Origin: Pseudomonas sp. PB120
GTDB lineage: Bacteria > Pseudomonadota > Gammaproteobacteria > Pseudomonadales > Pseudomonadaceae
NCBI RefSeq assembly: GCF_009761815.1
Contig: NZ_RWIN01000142.1
Location: forward strand, 1 to 64,000
Length of the DNA stretch: 64,000 nucleotides
Direction of reading: 5' to 3'
The translations under genes were made by a program, and so were the position numbers. The notes under the pieces are model-generated. The model was not told the origin of the DNA. It saw only the letters and a program-made list of their open reading frames with translations, and did no database searches. This document shows, piece after piece, positions 61,775-64,000 of the stretch (its first letter is position 1; every line of letters begins with the position of its first letter).

Positions 61775-62671
61775 TCAACTTCGGTACTCCGGCCGTTCAG
61801 CCAACCCTTCCTTCAAGTAATCCACCAATTTGCGCACCTTCGGCGACAGATGCCGCTGCTGTGGATACAGCGCCCACACCGCCGTGTTGGGGGGCTGATG
61901 CGCCTCCAGCAATGAAATCAACGCGCCGCTTTTCAGGTGCTCCAGCACGTAATAATCCGGCAGCTGACACAAACCCACGCCCTGCAGCGCCGCATCCAGC
62001 ACCGCTTGCCCGCTGTTGCAGCGCCAGTTTCCCTGTACCCGCTGGGAAAACTCCCGCCCGTTCTGTTCCAGTTGCCAGAGGTCGGTGCTGCCAATGAGGC
62101 AGTTGTGACGGCTCAATTCCGACAAGCTGTGTGGGCGACCATACCGTTCGAGGTAGGAGGGCGACGCGCACAGGTACATGCGCCGTGGTGCCAGGCGTGT
62201 CGCTACCAGCCGCGAGTCTTGCAGGCGTCCGAGGCGGATGGCCAGATCCAGGCCTTCGTGGACCAGATCGAGTTGGCGGTTGCTCAGTTCGATGTCGATC
62301 CGCAGTTGCGGATAAATCCCCATGAAGCGCGTCACCAGCGGCACGATGAATCGTTCGCCGTAGGCCACGGCGCAAGTCATGCGCAGCATGCCTTTGGGTT
62401 CACTGGTCAGGTCGCCCACCGCTCGCAACGCTTCTTCGCGGCCATCCTGCAAACGTTGGCAATGTTGCAGAAACGTCTGACCCGCCTCGGTCAGCGTGAC
62501 TCGACGGGTACTGCGATAAAGCAGACGGGTTTGCAGGCGCTCTTCGAGGCGTACGATTTGTCGACTGACGTGAGAGGACGACACCCCAAGTCGCTCGGCG
62601 GCGGCGGTGAATTGACTGCACTCGGCCACAGCAACGAATTCGTCGATACCTTCCCAGCGGTTATCGGACAT
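61775..62671 (-). CDS. gfnR: LysR-family transcriptional regulator, probable activator of adhC-fghA
   Basis: The 298-aa protein has the LysR helix-turn-helix at about 18-40 (SQFTAAAERLGVSSSHVSRQI), a linker helix, and a substrate-binding domain starting near 92 (GMLRMTCAVAYGERFIVPLV). It is divergent from the glutathione-dependent formaldehyde pathway genes. In P. aeruginosa the matching gene (PA3630, as I recall named gfnR) regulates formaldehyde neutralisation, which fits. The LysR family is certain; the name rests on synteny and memory. The shared 107-bp gap contains aataat-N17-attatt (62693-62721), a possible LysR box. Confidence 0.85.
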   Translation of the reverse strand: MSDNRWEGIDEFVAVAECSQFTAAAERLGVSSSHVSRQIVRLEERLQTRLLYRSTRRVTLTEAGQTFLQHCQRLQDGREEALRAVGDLTSEPKGMLRMTCAVAYGERFIVPLVTRFMGIYPQLRIDIELSNRQLDLVHEGLDLAIRLGRLQDSRLVATRLAPRRMYLCASPSYLERYGRPHSLSELSRHNCLIGSTDLWQLEQNGREFSQRVQGNWRCNSGQAVLDAALQGVGLCQLPDYYVLEHLKSGALISLLEAHQPPNTAVWALYPQQRHLSPKVRKLVDYLKEGLAERPEYRS

Positions 62672-62778
62672 GAAGGATTATCCCTGTACAGCAATAATAT
62701 TTTGCGTTTGGCCCGATTATTCACTGTGACGCGGTGGATTACACTCGTTGTCTCGTTTTTATTCACTGGAGAACACCC

Positions 62779-63891
62779 ATGATCAAGTCGCGCGCCGCCG
62801 TTGCCTTCGAGGCCAAGAAACCTCTCGAGATCGTTGAAGTCGATGTCGCCATGCCCAAGGCCGGTGAAGTTTTGCTGCGTGTGGTGGCTTCCGGTGTTTG
62901 CCATACCGATGCGTACACCCTGTCGGGCGCTGACCCGGAAGGCATCTTCCCGTCGATCCTCGGTCACGAAGGTGGCGCAGTGGTTGAGGCCATCGGCGAG
63001 GGCGTGACCTCCGTCGCTGTCGGCGACCATGTCATCCCGCTGTACACGCCGGAATGCGGCAAGTGCAAATTCTGCCTGTCGGGCAAAACTAACCTGTGTC
63101 AGGCGATTCGCGCGACCCAGGGTAAAGGCCTGATGCCGGATGGTACTTCGCGTTTTTCCTACAAGGGCCAGGCGATTTTCCACTACATGGGCACCTCGAC
63201 GTTTTCCGAGTACACCGTGCTGCCGGAAATCTCCGTCGCCAAGATTCCTAAAGAAGCGCCGCTGGAAAAAGTCTGTCTGCTGGGTTGCGGTGTGACCACC
63301 GGCATCGGCGCGGTCATCAACACGGCCAAGGTGAAACCAGGTGACACCGTTGCCATTTTCGGCCTGGGCGGTATTGGTCTGTCCGCCATCATCGGCGCCG
63401 TAAAAGCCAAGGCTGGGCGAATCATCGCCATCGACATCAACCCGGCCAAATTCGAGATTGCCAAACAGCTGGGTGCAACCGATTGCGTGAATCCGAAAGA
63501 TTTCGATCGCCCGATCCAGGAAGTCATCGTCGACATGACCGATGGCGGCGTCGACTTTTCCTTCGAGTGCATCGGCAATGTCCAGCTGATGCGAGCGGCA
63601 CTGGAGTGCTGCCACAAGGGTTGGGGTGAGTCCGTCATCATCGGTGTGGCCGGTGCGGGGCAGGAAATCTCGACCCGCCCATTCCAGTTGGTGACCGGGC
63701 GCGTCTGGCGCGGTTCGGCGTTCGGCGGGGTGCGCGGTCGTACCGAATTGCCAAGCTATGTCGAAATGGCCCAGACCGGCGAAATCCCGCTGGATACGTT
63801 CATCACCCACACCATGGGCCTGGAAGATATCAACAAGGCGTTTGACCTGATGCACGAAGGCAAAAGCATCCGCAGCGTCATCCATTTCTGA
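62779..63891 (+). CDS. adhC: S-(hydroxymethyl)glutathione dehydrogenase / class III alcohol dehydrogenase
   Basis: This zinc enzyme oxidises the glutathione adduct of formaldehyde with NAD to S-formylglutathione. The 370-aa protein has the catalytic-zinc GVCHTDAYTLSG and GHEGGAVVEAIGEGV. The structural-zinc loop PECGKCKFCLSGKTNLC is complete (four Cys), and the Rossmann site is GLGGIGLS. The ATG at 62779 has CTGGAGAA just before it. fghA, encoding the next enzyme, begins 9 nt downstream. Confidence 0.97.
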   Translation: MIKSRAAVAFEAKKPLEIVEVDVAMPKAGEVLLRVVASGVCHTDAYTLSGADPEGIFPSILGHEGGAVVEAIGEGVTSVAVGDHVIPLYTPECGKCKFCLSGKTNLCQAIRATQGKGLMPDGTSRFSYKGQAIFHYMGTSTFSEYTVLPEISVAKIPKEAPLEKVCLLGCGVTTGIGAVINTAKVKPGDTVAIFGLGGIGLSAIIGAVKAKAGRIIAIDINPAKFEIAKQLGATDCVNPKDFDRPIQEVIVDMTDGGVDFSFECIGNVQLMRAALECCHKGWGESVIIGVAGAGQEISTRPFQLVTGRVWRGSAFGGVRGRTELPSYVEMAQTGEIPLDTFITHTMGLEDINKAFDLMHEGKSIRSVIHF

Positions 63892-63899
63892 GGTCGGCC

Positions 63900-64000
63900 A
63901 TGAGCCTGGAAAATATCTCCTGCCAGAAAAGCTTCGGCGGCTGGCACAAACGTTACAGGCACCGCTCCGACGTGCTCGGCTGTGACATGGTGTTCGCCGT
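63900..64000 (+). CDS. fghA: S-formylglutathione hydrolase, 5' end only
   Basis: FghA hydrolyses S-formylglutathione to formate and glutathione. Only the first 33 complete codons are in the window; they read MSLENISCQKSFGGWHKRYR and onward, the typical esterase-D family start with the HRSDVLGCDM strand. The ATG is 9 nt after the adhC stop, with GAGGT as ribosome binding site, so the two genes are one transcript. The gene runs off the right edge. Confidence 0.93.
   Translation, partial: MSLENISCQKSFGGWHKRYRHRSDVLGCDMVFA

Overview
The window is a stretch of chromosome from a Pseudomonas of the fluorescens/putida type. Four things point there: GC-rich coding sequence; protein sequences that read as Pseudomonas orthologues (for example an LpxA with the C10-type Met169 ruler and a MexL/MexJ/MexK set); many pseudomonad REP/REPIN palindromes; and a gene order that, from memory, follows P. 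aeruginosa PAO1 from ppc (about PA3687) down to adhC/fghA (about PA3629/PA3628). I see no phage, insertion sequence, CRISPR array, tRNA or rRNA gene.

Layout. Positions 1-504 hold no gene: a REPIN cut by the window edge, then a structured dispersed repeat upstream of ppc. Positions 505-13,676 carry ppc, adk, tsaB, a small conserved gene plus a DUF72 gene, a PEP-mutase-fold enzyme, an internally duplicated protein of unknown function, rsmJ, and the divergent mexL / mexJ-mexK efflux locus. Positions 13,843-24,920 carry a YbaY-like / YbaY lipoprotein / DUF4197 group, plsB, a small cold-shock protein, rlmA-dapE, a GH17-GT2 glucan synthase and tcdA. Positions 25,194-35,092, mostly on the minus strand, carry csdA-csdE, dapD with an ArsC-like gene, a CPA1 antiporter preceded by a very short ORF, dapC, glnD and map. 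Positions 35,465-61,632 are a long plus-strand housekeeping run: rpsB-tsf-pyrH-frr-uppS-cdsA-dxr-rseP-bamA-skp-lpxD-fabZ-lpxA-lpxB-rnhB-dnaE-accA-tilS-pyrG-kdsA-eno-ftsB-ispD. The window ends with a LysR regulator divergent from adhC and the first 34 codons of fghA.

How the genes fit together. The long run couples translation factors (S2, EF-Ts, RRF) to envelope building: isoprenoid carrier (dxr, ispD, uppS), phospholipid (cdsA, accA, fabZ), lipid A/KDO (lpxD, lpxA, lpxB, kdsA), and outer-membrane protein assembly and stress (bamA, skp, rseP). Many junctions overlap by 1 or 4 nt, which suggests translational coupling. Three steps of the succinylase lysine pathway (dapC, dapD, dapE) lie within 11.5 kb. 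TsaB, CsdA-CsdE and TcdA link the window to t6A/ct6A tRNA modification.

The main non-genic signal is the REPIN population. Five doublets (13,681; 18,524; 21,098; 26,833; 31,448) are each exactly 100 bp and share a conserved internal sequence. A sixth at the left edge fits the same length. A second class is 90 bp. Spacer class and arm class assort independently. REPINs are absent from about 31.55 to 54.83 kb, the densest operon. I found no clearly new multi-gene system. The observations most worth checking are the REPIN spacer/arm pattern, the small ORF ahead of the antiporter, the duplicated-motif protein at 7155-7775, the leaderless YbaY-like paralogue, and the structured repeat ahead of ppc.
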